From: Arthrobacter sp. zg-Y769
GTDB lineage: Bacteria; Actinomycetota; Actinomycetes; Actinomycetales; Micrococcaceae
Assembly (NCBI RefSeq): GCF_020907405.1
Contig: NZ_JAJJOE010000003.1
Location: forward strand, 124,001-188,000
Direction: 5' to 3'
Length of the DNA stretch: 64,000 bases
Shown: in pieces, positions 46,066-55,312 of the stretch
Position numbering within the stretch: the stretch's first letter is position 1
Layout of the letters: each line of letters starts with the position of its first letter
Made by a program: the position numbers and the translations under genes
Notes under the pieces: generated by a model
Told to the model about the DNA's origin: nothing
The model's input: the letters and a program-made list of their open reading frames with translations, nothing else
The model's database searches: none

Positions 46066-49000
46066 CCTGCCGGATGATCTCCTCCAGCTCGGCTTCACCG
46101 GCCAGGTTGTACGGACGGATCAGCTTGTCGGCCGCAACGTAGTAGAAGGCAGCGCGCACCTTCTCCAGCGGGACCCCCTTGAGCCGGGCCCATGCCAGCC
46201 GGTACACGGCGAGCTGTACTGACCGCACATCCAGCTTCTGCGACGACGGCGGCGCGCCGGTTTTCCAGTCAATCAGGTCCCAGGTGCCGTCAGCGTCCTG
46301 GAAGACGGCGTCAATCCGGCCGCGGACGACGACGGTGTCCACCTTGGTCTCCACCGGTACTTCGATGAAGGCAGGCGTCCGCTGCGCCCAGTCCGATGCC
46401 TCGAACGTGGCGATCATGTCCTCGAGCTGATAGGCCTCATCCACGTACGCGTCGGCGGCTCCGGGGTACTCGTCGATGTCCAGCATGCCGCTCGTGCCGA
46501 AGAATTCCTCGACCCAGGCGTGGAAGGCGGTGCCCTTGCGCGCGGCCATGCCCGGCTGCCGCGGAACCGGCCGGCGGAGCTGTCGGGTGACTTCCGCCGG
46601 GTTGTCCTTCAGGTCCACCAGCATGGAGGCCGAAATGTGTGCCGGAAGTTCCACCTGCACCACTTCGTTGGGCGGGCGGTGCCGTGCCAGCACCAATTCC
46701 GTTTCCCGGCTCCAGCGGCCGGGTTCCTGCTCCGGGCTCCCGGCCCGCGCCGTCCGGCTGCCTGCAGACTCCAGCACGGCCTCGGCCGCGGCTTCCATCG
46801 CCGCCCGGCGCGGTCCGAGCGGATCAACCGGCCATACCGCCCGCTCTGCCTCGGCGTTGGCCGGGTTTTCCGTCCCCTCGTCTTCGGGCATAACCCAGTT
46901 CAGCAGCCGGTAGCCGGAGGCGCCGGACTGTTCCAGGTCGTAGAGGTCCTGCAGGTACCGCGACGGGGCCAGCGGTTTGGACCGTCCTCCGCCCCATGCG
47001 GAAGAGGTGCAGATCAGCACGGACTTGGCGCGGGTGAACGCCACGTAGGCAAGCCGGCGTTCCTCCCGTTCGGCGTGGCCCTTCGCATCTTCGCTGAACA
47101 GCTTTTCACTCTCCAGCCAGGACTTCTGGTCCACCTGTTCCCAGTCCCACTGCGGCAGGTCCAGGCTGTCGCCGCGCAGGGTCCACGGCATCGCCGAGTC
47201 TCCGCTGCTCCAGCGGGAATCCTTGTCGCTGGGGAACGAGGCTTCGTTCAGGCCCGGGACCACCACAATGTCCCATTCCAGGCCCTTGGACGCGTGGACC
47301 GTGAGGAGCTGCACCGCTTCCCGGCTGGGTTCCAGGGGCGTCACGGGCAGGCCGTTTTCCTCGGAGTTCGCAGCTTCCAGCCAGGCCAGGAACGCGGCCA
47401 GGTCCACCCGCTCCGCCGAGGAGCTGAACGTGGCTGCGGCGTCGATAAAGGCGTCGAGGTTCCGGCGGGACTCGTGCAGGGTGACCCCGGGCTTCGCCGC
47501 CACCTCGATGTCCAGCAGGATCCGGCGTTCCACCTCCCCGATCAAGGTGGTCAGGTCCTCGCCGACGAAACCGCGCAGGTCCCGCAGCTCGTTCCGGAGC
47601 AGCGTCAGGCGCCGCAGCCCTTCCTCGGAGAGGGACCGGCCGGCGTTGGAGACCCAGCCGGGCCGCGGCAGGGAGTCAACGGCTTCCACCAGGCTGCCGG
47701 CCTCCACCAGATCGGCTTCCACCACGAGGTCCGGGCCTTCATCAGGGCCGTGGATATCGGCGGCGTCGGCAACCCGGACGGCACGCTCACGGACCCGGAC
47801 CAGGTGCCGGGACCAGTCGGCCAGCGCCATGAGATCGGCCGGTCCAATTCGCCACCGTGCTCCGGCCAGGATCCGCAGCATGGAATCCGAACGTCCGGGA
47901 TCGCCCAGGACCCGCAGGACGGCGAGCAGGTCCACCACTTCCGGCGTGGACAGCAGTCCGCCCAGGCCGACAATCTGCACTGGAATCCCCCGCTGCTCCA
48001 GTTCCTTGCGGATCGGCTCGAACTGCTTGCGTCCGCGGCACAGCACCGCCACGGTGGGCCTCACGGGCTGGTTGCGCTCGTCCCGTTCGAAGGTCCGGCT
48101 GCGGTGGAACGCCACCTGCTCTGCCACCGCTTCCGCCTCCCCCAGGATCCGTTCCGGCGTGCCCTTTCCCGGCTCCACCGAGACATCGCACAGATAGCGG
48201 CCCAGATATACCTCGCCGACCGGGGCGCTGGGCTTGGCCTGCAGCTCGGGCACGTGCGGCAGGCGCTGGTGCTTAAGCCATGGGGCAACCCCGTTCAGCG
48301 GGGCGGAGACGGTATTGGCTGCCGCCAGCACCGAGGTGGAGTTCCGCCAGGCCACGGACAGGTTCGCCAGCGGTGCCAGCTCCCGGCCGTTGTCGGTGAA
48401 CAGCGGGAACTTCTCCCGGAAGGTGCCCAGCTGGCCCGCGGAGGCGCCGCGGAACCCGTAAATGGACTGATGCGGGTCCCCCACGGCGGTTACGGAGCGG
48501 CCGTCGCCGAACAGGTTGGAGAACAGCACCATCTGCGCATGGGAGGTGTCCTGGAACTCATCCAGGAGCACCACCTTGAACTTGGCGCGCTCCATTTCCA
48601 CGGCTTCGGGGATGGTGGCGGCAATCCGGGCAGCCAGCTCCACGAGGTCGCCGAAGTCCAGCTGCCGGCGTTCCGCCTTGGCCTGCCGGTACGCTTCCAC
48701 CAGTTCGGTCACGGAGATGCGCGTCCGCAGGCGGTTGATCAGCTTCCGGGCGGCCTGGGTGGGTTCCTTCGGCTTGCCGAACTGATACGGCAGCGCCGAG
48801 ACCGCGGCCACGTGGGCTTCGAGCTCGGCGCGGACCTCGGCCGGGGTGCGGAGGTGTTCGGAGCATTCGCCGGCCATCTGCAGCACCGCGCCGACCAGGG
48901 TGGACTTGGCTGCGGTGAAGTGTTCGTAGTCCCCGGAATAGGCTTCCACCACTTCATTGGCCAGCTGCCACGACTGCGCGCCGCCAAGCATCACGGAATC

Positions 49001-49489
49001 GCGTTCGACGCCGATCCGCAGGCCGTAGTCGTTCACGATGCCGTTCGCGTAGGAATGGTAGGTGGAAACGCTCGGTTCCATCCGTTCCTCGCCGCCGCCG
49101 GCGGTGTCCGGATCCGCTGCTCCGCCGGGTTCGGCGTCGAGCTGGTGGTAGAGCAGGTTCAGGCGCGCGCGGATGCGGGAGGCCAGCTCGCCGGCCGCCT
49201 TGCGGGTGAAGGTGACGCCAAGAATCTCCTCGGGCCGGACCAGTTCGTTGGCCACGAGCCAGACGACCCGGTCCGCCATGGTCTTGGTTTTGCCCGAGCC
49301 CGCCCCGGCGATGACCAGCAGGGGTTCGAGGGGGCCCTCGATGATCCCGATCTGGTCCTCGGTGGGGTACTGCACCGACGAGTTCGGGTCAGTGTGCAGC
49401 AGTTCCGCCAGTTCCCGGGCGGAGTACTTCGGGACGGGCGCCGCTTCCGGCAGCCCGCCTGGCACCTCGTCGGTTAAGGACGCACTCAC
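46037..49489 (-). CDS. adnB: AdnB-type helicase-nuclease subunit
   Basis: An 1150-residue UvrD-like motor fused to a RecB-type nuclease. Walker A is AGAGSGKT (61-68), motif II is VVLLDEFQDTSHAQMVLFS, and motif VI region RLAYVAFTRAKSVLICTSSAWGG is intact. The C-terminal nuclease has GTAFHAWVEEFFG, DLIDWKTG (Asp and Lys of the catalytic motif) and VQLAVYRLAWARL. This should be the lead motor subunit of the AdnAB complex, which resects double-strand breaks in mycobacteria. It overlaps adnA by 4 bp and lies downstream of it, the same order as Rv3202c-Rv3201c. Confidence 0.93.
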   Translation of the reverse strand: MSASLTDEVPGGLPEAAPVPKYSARELAELLHTDPNSSVQYPTEDQIGIIEGPLEPLLVIAGAGSGKTKTMADRVVWLVANELVRPEEILGVTFTRKAAGELASRIRARLNLLYHQLDAEPGGAADPDTAGGGEERMEPSVSTYHSYANGIVNDYGLRIGVERDSVMLGGAQSWQLANEVVEAYSGDYEHFTAAKSTLVGAVLQMAGECSEHLRTPAEVRAELEAHVAAVSALPYQFGKPKEPTQAARKLINRLRTRISVTELVEAYRQAKAERRQLDFGDLVELAARIAATIPEAVEMERAKFKVVLLDEFQDTSHAQMVLFSNLFGDGRSVTAVGDPHQSIYGFRGASAGQLGTFREKFPLFTDNGRELAPLANLSVAWRNSTSVLAAANTVSAPLNGVAPWLKHQRLPHVPELQAKPSAPVGEVYLGRYLCDVSVEPGKGTPERILGEAEAVAEQVAFHRSRTFERDERNQPVRPTVAVLCRGRKQFEPIRKELEQRGIPVQIVGLGGLLSTPEVVDLLAVLRVLGDPGRSDSMLRILAGARWRIGPADLMALADWSRHLVRVRERAVRVADAADIHGPDEGPDLVVEADLVEAGSLVEAVDSLPRPGWVSNAGRSLSEEGLRRLTLLRNELRDLRGFVGEDLTTLIGEVERRILLDIEVAAKPGVTLHESRRNLDAFIDAAATFSSSAERVDLAAFLAWLEAANSEENGLPVTPLEPSREAVQLLTVHASKGLEWDIVVVPGLNEASFPSDKDSRWSSGDSAMPWTLRGDSLDLPQWDWEQVDQKSWLESEKLFSEDAKGHAEREERRLAYVAFTRAKSVLICTSSAWGGGRSKPLAPSRYLQDLYDLEQSGASGYRLLNWVMPEDEGTENPANAEAERAVWPVDPLGPRRAAMEAAAEAVLESAGSRTARAGSPEQEPGRWSRETELVLARHRPPNEVVQVELPAHISASMLVDLKDNPAEVTRQLRRPVPRQPGMAARKGTAFHAWVEEFFGTSGMLDIDEYPGAADAYVDEAYQLEDMIATFEASDWAQRTPAFIEVPVETKVDTVVVRGRIDAVFQDADGTWDLIDWKTGAPPSSQKLDVRSVQLAVYRLAWARLKGVPLEKVRAAFYYVAADKLIRPYNLAGEAELEEIIRQAAKTPSAGF

Positions 49490-52400
49490 TCGGTGACCTG
49501 CTTTCCTTCAGCACAGATGGGACAAATCTCGGGCAGCCGGCAGCCGTTGCCGCCGAATCCGCTGCGGCCCGGGTCATGGACGGTTTCGAAGAACGCCGCG
49601 GACATCAGGGCCGCGGCATTGCGGACCATCTCCCGCGCAGTGGTGTCCTCCGGATCCAGGGGCGGCTGTTCCTGGACGGAAACACCCTTGTTGGTAGTGC
49701 CCAGCTGCACCAGGGCGGCTCCGCCGGGCACCGGCGGGGCGTCCGGCAGCGCTCCTTCGCGTACGGCCTCCTGGTAGGCGGCCAGCTGGGGGTGCCCCAG
49801 CAGGTCGTCCTTCTTCGGGGCCGATTTTCCGGTCTTCAGATCGACGATGAACAGCCGCCCGTCGGCATCGGCTTCCAGCCGGTCGATCTGGCCGCGCAGC
49901 AGCGCAGTGCGGACCGCGCCGTCGATCTCCACCGGCAGTTCCACCTCGAAGTCCTTTTCAACGGCTACGAGGGAACGGCCGCTGCGGCGCATGCTGATGA
50001 CGTATTCGGCCAGCTTGCGGACCATGGTTTCAGCCCGCTGGTAGTCCATCTGCCCCTCCCAGTTGTCCTTCATGCCCAGGGACGGCCAGCGTTTCTGCAG
50101 CTCCTGCACGTACTCGCTGCCGGCGGCGTCGGGCATGTCCTGCGCGATGGAATGCACCAGCGTGCCCAGGGAGCGGGCGAAATCGGTGGCCTGCTCGCCG
50201 CCGGCAGCGGAGACGAACCAGCTCAGGGGCGACTTCAGCACGGCATCGACCTTGGAGGGCGATACCGGGATCGGCGCATCCGGGGGCAGGATGGGGGCCG
50301 TGCTGGACAGCGGCGCGAGTCCCCACCACTTTTCCGGATGGGCGCCGGGAACCGGAACGGGATGGTTCAGCATGGTACCCAGGTGATGGACGGCTTCGGC
50401 TGCCAGTTCCGGGTCTTCCCCGGGCTGCTGGGCATACCGGCGCAGCTCCGCCACCAGCGAGCGAAGCGTGTGCGGACGGAGGACTTCGGTCCGCTGGCGT
50501 TTTTCCGCCCCCGGTTCCAACGGCGCCACGAGGTCCAGGAAGGCAGAGGGCTGTTCATCCTCGGAGGAGACGGCCGTGCAGATCAGGACTTCCCGGGCGC
50601 GTGAAATGGCGGTCGAGAAGCTGCGCAGCTCATCAAAGCGGATGGACTGCATCAACGTCAGCGGGCTGCGGTGGGCACGGAAGTTGTCGCCGTGCTCCAC
50701 GGCTGCCACCAGCTCGCCGCTGCCCAGCAGTTCACCGCGGAGACGCAGGTTCGGCCACACGTCCTGCTGGATGCCGGCGACGATCACCATGGGCCATTCC
50801 CGCCCGGCGGCGCTGGCCGGGGTGAGCAGCTCCACTGCCTCACGGCGCTGGGCACGGGCAGCCAGGGTATCCATGGGCAGCTCGGAGCTGGTCAGGTAGT
50901 CCAGGAACTGCGCCGGAGTGGAGCCGGGCAGCTGGTCGACATAGCGTTCGGCAGTCTGGAACAGGGCCATGATTGCGTCGAGGTCGCGGTCTGCGCGTGA
51001 GGCACCGGGCCCGCCGGAGAGGGCCGTTTCCGCCCAGCGCTTGGACCAGCCGGAGACGGACCACAGTGCCCACAGGACGGTCTCCGCGGTAGCTCCCGGT
51101 TCCTTGGCGGCTGCCCGGCCGGCGGCCAGCATGGCGGAGATGCGCTGGGCGGCCGGACGGGCGTCCCAGCTCAGGCCGGCGAGCGCCCGCCCGGATTCCG
51201 ACTCCGGGTCCAGCAGCGACTCCACCAGCAGGGCGTCGCTGGTCCGTCCGCCGCCGGAGCTTCGCTCTTCGCGGCGCAGCGCCTGCCGCAGCCGGCGCAG
51301 TTCCAGCGTGCTGGCACCGCCGATGCGTGAGGTCAGCAGCGACACGGCCAGCTCGGGGGTGAGCAGTTCCGGATCCAGCACGACGGCGAACGCGTCCAGC
51401 AGCGGGCGGACGGCGGCTTCGTCGCGCACCGCCCGTTCCGCGACGGGTACCTTGACTTCGATTCCCTGCCCGGTGAGGTAGCGCTGGAGGGCAGCCAGCT
51501 GGGCGCCGGTCCGGACAATGACGGCTATATCCTCCAGCGAACGGCCCTGCAGCAGCTGCGCTTCCAGGATCCGCTGAGCCACATACCGCTGTTCATGCAT
51601 GGGGGTGTCCACAACGTGCGCCTCGGCCGTGCCCGCTGCCGGTGCGGCTGCGGACTCCGAAGCGTCCGGCGCTTCCACCTGGGTGTCGCCGTCGGCCGGC
51701 ACGCCCGCCGGTGCCGTCCCGATGAACCGGGCATCCGCCACGGCGGTGCGGTAGGACGGCAGCTGGCCGACCACGGAAATCCGCGAGGCCGTGCGGGTCC
51801 AGGCACCGGCCAGCGAGCCGGTCAGGCGGTGCGAGGTGGTCAGGACACGGGTATCGAGGCGGTCAAAACGCCTGCCCAGCTGGCCCACCAGGTCCGGGCG
51901 CGCGCCGCGGAAACCCTGCACCACGGTGTCGGGGCAGGCAGTGGCAAGGGAATCCCCGGTGCCGGCCAGCAGCGCGTAGAGGCTGTGGATGGCGGGGTTG
52001 GCTTCCTGCAGGTCATCGACCAGGACCAGCTGCTGGCGTTCCTGCTCGGCCGCCAGGAACTCCGGATCCGAGTGCAGGATGTTCAGTGCGGAAGTAATGA
52101 TGCCTGCCGGGTCGAAGGACTCGGGCATGCGCAGGTCCAGGACGTCCCGGTACTCGGCATACAGCTCCGCGGCTGCCACCCAGTCCGGTCGGCCGTGCCG
52201 CTGCCCCAGTTCGCGCAGCTCTTCGGCGGAAATGCCGTACTCGATCACGCGGTCGAAGAGCTGGCGGATTTCCTGCCGGAACCCGCGGGTGCCCAGGGCA
52301 AGGTCCAGGCTGTCCGGCCACGGCAGTTCCGGCACGCCGTGCTGTCCGTGTCCGGCCAGCAGTTCCTTGATGATGACGTCCTGCTCAGCGCCGGACAGGA

Positions 52401-52782
52401 GCTTCGGTGCGCGCGTGAGGTAGGGCAGGCGGCCTTCGGTCTTGGCCCGCCGGATCAGGTCGAAGGCGTAGGACGCCCAGGTCCGGGCGGGAGCGGTGCT
52501 CAGGGTGCCCTGCAGCCGCGCCGACAGCGCGTCCCGCAGGCCGGCAGCGGCAAGGCGGGAAGGAGCCAGCATCAACAGGCGTGACGGGTCCAGTCCGTCG
52601 CGTTCAATCCGGGCAACGGCGGCCTCCACCAGGACGGTGGACTTGCCGGTACCCGGCGCTCCGAGGACAAGCACGGGGCCGCTGCCCGTGGGCAGGTCCA
52701 CCACGGCCTGCTGGTCTGCGCTGAGCCTGGGCGCGGACAGTGCGCCTGCAGCCGGGCCGACGAGTTGGAGTTCAACGCTCAT
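49486..52782 (-). CDS. adnA: AdnA-type helicase-nuclease subunit
   Basis: A 1098-residue partner of AdnB. Walker A is GAPGTGKST (41-49), but motif II reads LVLVDDLQEANPA instead of DExQD, consistent with the weak or vestigial motor described for mycobacterial AdnA. The C-terminal nuclease keeps LGTLVHSIAQ, LFIVDLKTGKSAP and HPQLAAYQEAV. Near the C-terminus three Cys (CRLPEICPICAEG) remain of what could be an iron-sulfur site; the fourth is not visible. It overlaps adnB and the MGMT-like gene by 4 bp each, so all three are coupled. Confidence 0.91.
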   Translation of the reverse strand: MSVELQLVGPAAGALSAPRLSADQQAVVDLPTGSGPVLVLGAPGTGKSTVLVEAAVARIERDGLDPSRLLMLAPSRLAAAGLRDALSARLQGTLSTAPARTWASYAFDLIRRAKTEGRLPYLTRAPKLLSGAEQDVIIKELLAGHGQHGVPELPWPDSLDLALGTRGFRQEIRQLFDRVIEYGISAEELRELGQRHGRPDWVAAAELYAEYRDVLDLRMPESFDPAGIITSALNILHSDPEFLAAEQERQQLVLVDDLQEANPAIHSLYALLAGTGDSLATACPDTVVQGFRGARPDLVGQLGRRFDRLDTRVLTTSHRLTGSLAGAWTRTASRISVVGQLPSYRTAVADARFIGTAPAGVPADGDTQVEAPDASESAAAPAAGTAEAHVVDTPMHEQRYVAQRILEAQLLQGRSLEDIAVIVRTGAQLAALQRYLTGQGIEVKVPVAERAVRDEAAVRPLLDAFAVVLDPELLTPELAVSLLTSRIGGASTLELRRLRQALRREERSSGGGRTSDALLVESLLDPESESGRALAGLSWDARPAAQRISAMLAAGRAAAKEPGATAETVLWALWSVSGWSKRWAETALSGGPGASRADRDLDAIMALFQTAERYVDQLPGSTPAQFLDYLTSSELPMDTLAARAQRREAVELLTPASAAGREWPMVIVAGIQQDVWPNLRLRGELLGSGELVAAVEHGDNFRAHRSPLTLMQSIRFDELRSFSTAISRAREVLICTAVSSEDEQPSAFLDLVAPLEPGAEKRQRTEVLRPHTLRSLVAELRRYAQQPGEDPELAAEAVHHLGTMLNHPVPVPGAHPEKWWGLAPLSSTAPILPPDAPIPVSPSKVDAVLKSPLSWFVSAAGGEQATDFARSLGTLVHSIAQDMPDAAGSEYVQELQKRWPSLGMKDNWEGQMDYQRAETMVRKLAEYVISMRRSGRSLVAVEKDFEVELPVEIDGAVRTALLRGQIDRLEADADGRLFIVDLKTGKSAPKKDDLLGHPQLAAYQEAVREGALPDAPPVPGGAALVQLGTTNKGVSVQEQPPLDPEDTTAREMVRNAAALMSAAFFETVHDPGRSGFGGNGCRLPEICPICAEGKQVTE

Positions 52783-53249
52783 GGTTCCACTTCATCATGT
52801 CCCTCCGACAATCCTGATATCGGCGCTTCCAGCGGCTGCTTCCGCGCGGCGGCGCGCGGCCCGGAGGCGGGTCCTCCCGGCGGCGGGTCCTCCCGGAGCG
52901 CAGCGCGGAGGCTGTCCAGCCGGTCCCATTCCGCCTCGTCCGGCTGCCAGCGCGCAGCTGTGATCCGCACCCGGTAACCCGCCCCGTCGCCGTCCGCTGT
53001 TCCCCTCACCGGGGTGCCCTCGCGGCGGTAATGGTCCCAGGCACGCCGCTCATGGCAGCGAGGCGGCTGTCCCGAAGACCGCAGGACGCGCCACCAGCAC
53101 ACCTCGGAACCGCGCGCCGCCATCACGGCACCTACCTGGCGCGGCCCGCCGGCGTCGAGCAGTTCGGCAATGTCGCCGTAGGAAAGCACGCGGCCGGGAG
53201 GTATGAGATCGGCCACAGCGAGCACCGCGTCGGCGTAGTCCCTGCGCAT
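52779..53249 (-). CDS. Alkyltransferase-like (ATL) DNA-binding protein
   Basis: A 156-residue protein with the MGMT C-terminal domain. LIPPGRVLSYGDIAELLDAGGPRQVGAVMAARG matches the helix-turn-helix and Arg-finger (Arg37) of O6-alkylguanine transferases. At the active-site PCHRV position it reads C51-W52-W53-R54-V55, so the nucleophile Cys is replaced by Trp as in ATL proteins. These flag alkylated DNA for nucleotide excision repair. The last 40 residues are Pro/Gly-rich. The ATG at 53249 is the only good start. It precedes adnA in the same transcript. Confidence 0.88.
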   Translation of the reverse strand: MRRDYADAVLAVADLIPPGRVLSYGDIAELLDAGGPRQVGAVMAARGSEVCWWRVLRSSGQPPRCHERRAWDHYRREGTPVRGTADGDGAGYRVRITAARWQPDEAEWDRLDSLRAALREDPPPGGPASGPRAAARKQPLEAPISGLSEGHDEVEP

Positions 53250-53324
53250 ATCCAGTAGGGTACCGACGCCGCCGCGGCCGCCGCCAATCCCGGGAATGTC
53301 ACCGCGCCCGGATAAGTTGGAGGC

Positions 53325-54047
53325 ATGAACAGCTGGCATGAACTCCCCCGGGCCGCCTTTGACCTGGAGACCACGGGCCGGGACCCGCAGACCGCGCGCA
53401 TCGTCACCGCATCCATCATCCTGGTCAACGGCCGCGGCGAAACCCTGCAGCACCACGAGTGGCTGGCCTGCCCGGAAATCCCCATCCCCGCGGAGGCGGC
53501 AGCCATCCACGGCATCACCAATGAACGTGCCCGGGCGGAAGGCGGAAACCCGGCCGCCGTGACGGCCGAGGTAGCCGAGGTGCTGGCGGGCATGTTCGCC
53601 GCAGGCATTCCCGTCCTGGCTTTCAACGCCTGCTATGACTTCACTGTCCTGGCCCGCGAATGCGAGCGGTTCGGCCTGACGGCCCCCCGTCCCGTGCCCG
53701 TGATCGATCCCTACATCCTGGACAAGCAGGTGGACCGGTTCCGCCGCGGCAAGCGCACCCTCACCGCCATGGCCGAGCACTACGGCGTGGGTTTTGAAAA
53801 TGCGCACACCTCCGCCGCCGACGTCGCGGCCACCCTGTCCGTCGCTGCGGTGATGGCCCAGAAGTACCCGGAACTGCAGTGCGATGCGCGCACCCTGCAC
53901 GATTCCCAGGTCAGCTGGGCCGCCGGCCAGGCCGCCAGCTTCCAGGAATACCTGCGGCGCCGGGACCCGGAGGCAGTGATTGACGGCAGCTGGCCGTTCC
54001 GTCCCGCACCTGACCACGCCCCGGATTCCGTCCTGGATCCCGCCTGA
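53325..54047 (+). CDS. DnaQ-like DEDDh 3'-5' exonuclease
   Basis: A 240-residue exonuclease. ExoI motif FDLETTGRDPQTARIVT, ExoII AFNACYDFTVLARE and ExoIII HTSAADVAATLSV give the DEDDh metal ligands, with the HGITNERA block. It is free-standing, not fused to a polymerase, so a repair or editing job is likely. Divergent from the alkyltransferase-like gene, which is also a repair gene. Confidence 0.9.
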   Translation: MNSWHELPRAAFDLETTGRDPQTARIVTASIILVNGRGETLQHHEWLACPEIPIPAEAAAIHGITNERARAEGGNPAAVTAEVAEVLAGMFAAGIPVLAFNACYDFTVLARECERFGLTAPRPVPVIDPYILDKQVDRFRRGKRTLTAMAEHYGVGFENAHTSAADVAATLSVAAVMAQKYPELQCDARTLHDSQVSWAAGQAASFQEYLRRRDPEAVIDGSWPFRPAPDHAPDSVLDPA

Positions 54048-54331
54048 TCCCTCCGGGTCTCTCCGGGTCCGCTGCCCGGGTCCGCCGCCGCTGAACGCTC
54101 CTTCACAGGCCGTCACTTTGGCAGGGGCGCGGCAGTCGTCATGCGATACTGGTTACTGTGTTTGGCGCTGATGGCGCCCCAGGCGTACGGCTCGTAATTT
54201 AACGCGCGCGTACAGTCTCGCGCCACGAGATTGGCAGGCACCCTCCGCACAGCCGGCATTGAGGCACGGCACCGAACCGTGCTCCTTTCCCCATGCTCCG
54301 GTCCGGCCATTTACGCACATAACGAGGATGA
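54048..54331 (+). promoter_or_regulatory. Leader region of metNIQ
   Basis: A 284 bp gap with small hairpins: GGCGC / GCGCC (about 54165-54179), TCTCG / CGAGA (about 54216-54230) and GCACGG / CCGTGC (54264-54269 / 54277-54282). I tested it by eye against SAM-I and SAM-IV riboswitch patterns and found no convincing match. The promoter is not clear. Confidence 0.35.
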
Positions 54332-55312
54332 ATGATCACAGTTACCGACCTGCGCAAGGTCTACCGGCAGGGCGACCGTACGGTCACTGCACTGGACGGC
54401 GTGAGCCTGAGCGTGCCCAAGGGGTCGATCCACGGGATCATCGGGCACTCCGGTGCCGGAAAGTCCACCCTGGTCCGCTGCCTGACCCTGCTGGACCGGC
54501 CGACGTCGGGCTCCGTCACGATCGACGGCCGTGAACTGACCGCGGTAAAGGACTCCGAGATCCGCGCCGCCCGCCGCCGGATCGGCATGGTGTTCCAGCA
54601 CGCGAACCTCATGGACTCCCGCACCGCCGCCGCCAACATTGCGCACCCGCTGGAGCTGGTGGGCACGAAGAAGAGCGTCATCGACGCCCGGGTGAAGGAA
54701 CTGCTGGCCCTGGTTGGCCTCGAAGGCAGTGCAGGAGCATACCCCGCCCAGCTTTCCGGCGGGCAGAAGCAGCGCGTGGGCATTGCCCGGGCGCTGGCCT
54801 CCGATCCGGACGTGCTGCTGTGCGATGAGCCGACCTCGGCCCTGGACCCCGGCACCACTGATGACATCCTCGACCTGATTTCCGAGCTCACCCGGCGCCT
54901 GGGCCTGACGGTCCTGATCATCACGCACGAGATGAACGTGGTGAAGCGGATCTGCGATTCGGTCTCCCTGCTCGAAGCCGGACGGGTCGTGGAACACGGC
55001 CCGCTGCGCGAGGTTGCCTCCGACCTGCGCGGCCGGCTGGCCAAACAGCTGATCCCGCTGCCCGTAACGCCGCCGTCGCCCGGCGGTCCGGTCCTGGAAC
55101 TGCTGTTCACGGGCCAGACCACCTCGGATCCGGTGCTTTCCGCGCTGACCCGCCGGTTCGACACCGACGTCAACGTCCTGGCCGGCAGTGTCGAACTGCT
55201 GGCCGGAACCCGCTTCGGACGGCTGCGTATCCAGCTGGACTCGCATACCGACATGGCCGCCGTCCATGAATACCTCGCCCTGCAGGGCGTCACCGTGGAG
55301 GTGGCCGCATGA
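54332..55312 (+). CDS. metN: Methionine ABC transporter ATPase
   Basis: A 326-residue ATPase. Walker A GHSGAGKST, signature LSGGQKQRVGIARALA, Walker B VLLCDEPTSALDP and a C-terminal NIL domain (about 250-325, GRLRIQLDSHTD) are present. NIL is the methionine-sensing domain that mediates trans-inhibition. ATG at 54332 has GAGG 10 bp before it. Overlaps metI by 4 bp. Confidence 0.95.
   Translation: MITVTDLRKVYRQGDRTVTALDGVSLSVPKGSIHGIIGHSGAGKSTLVRCLTLLDRPTSGSVTIDGRELTAVKDSEIRAARRRIGMVFQHANLMDSRTAAANIAHPLELVGTKKSVIDARVKELLALVGLEGSAGAYPAQLSGGQKQRVGIARALASDPDVLLCDEPTSALDPGTTDDILDLISELTRRLGLTVLIITHEMNVVKRICDSVSLLEAGRVVEHGPLREVASDLRGRLAKQLIPLPVTPPSPGGPVLELLFTGQTTSDPVLSALTRRFDTDVNVLAGSVELLAGTRFGRLRIQLDSHTDMAAVHEYLALQGVTVEVAA

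Noticed and set aside
46520-49477. Long plus-strand open frame (985 codons) antisense to adnB
   Set aside because: It mirrors the codon bias of adnB, has Gly/Arg/His-rich noise, no family motif and no ribosome site.
54048-54331. SAM riboswitch ahead of metN
   Set aside because: Hairpins are present, but conserved SAM-I and SAM-IV sequence blocks are not visible by eye; a covariance-model search would settle this.
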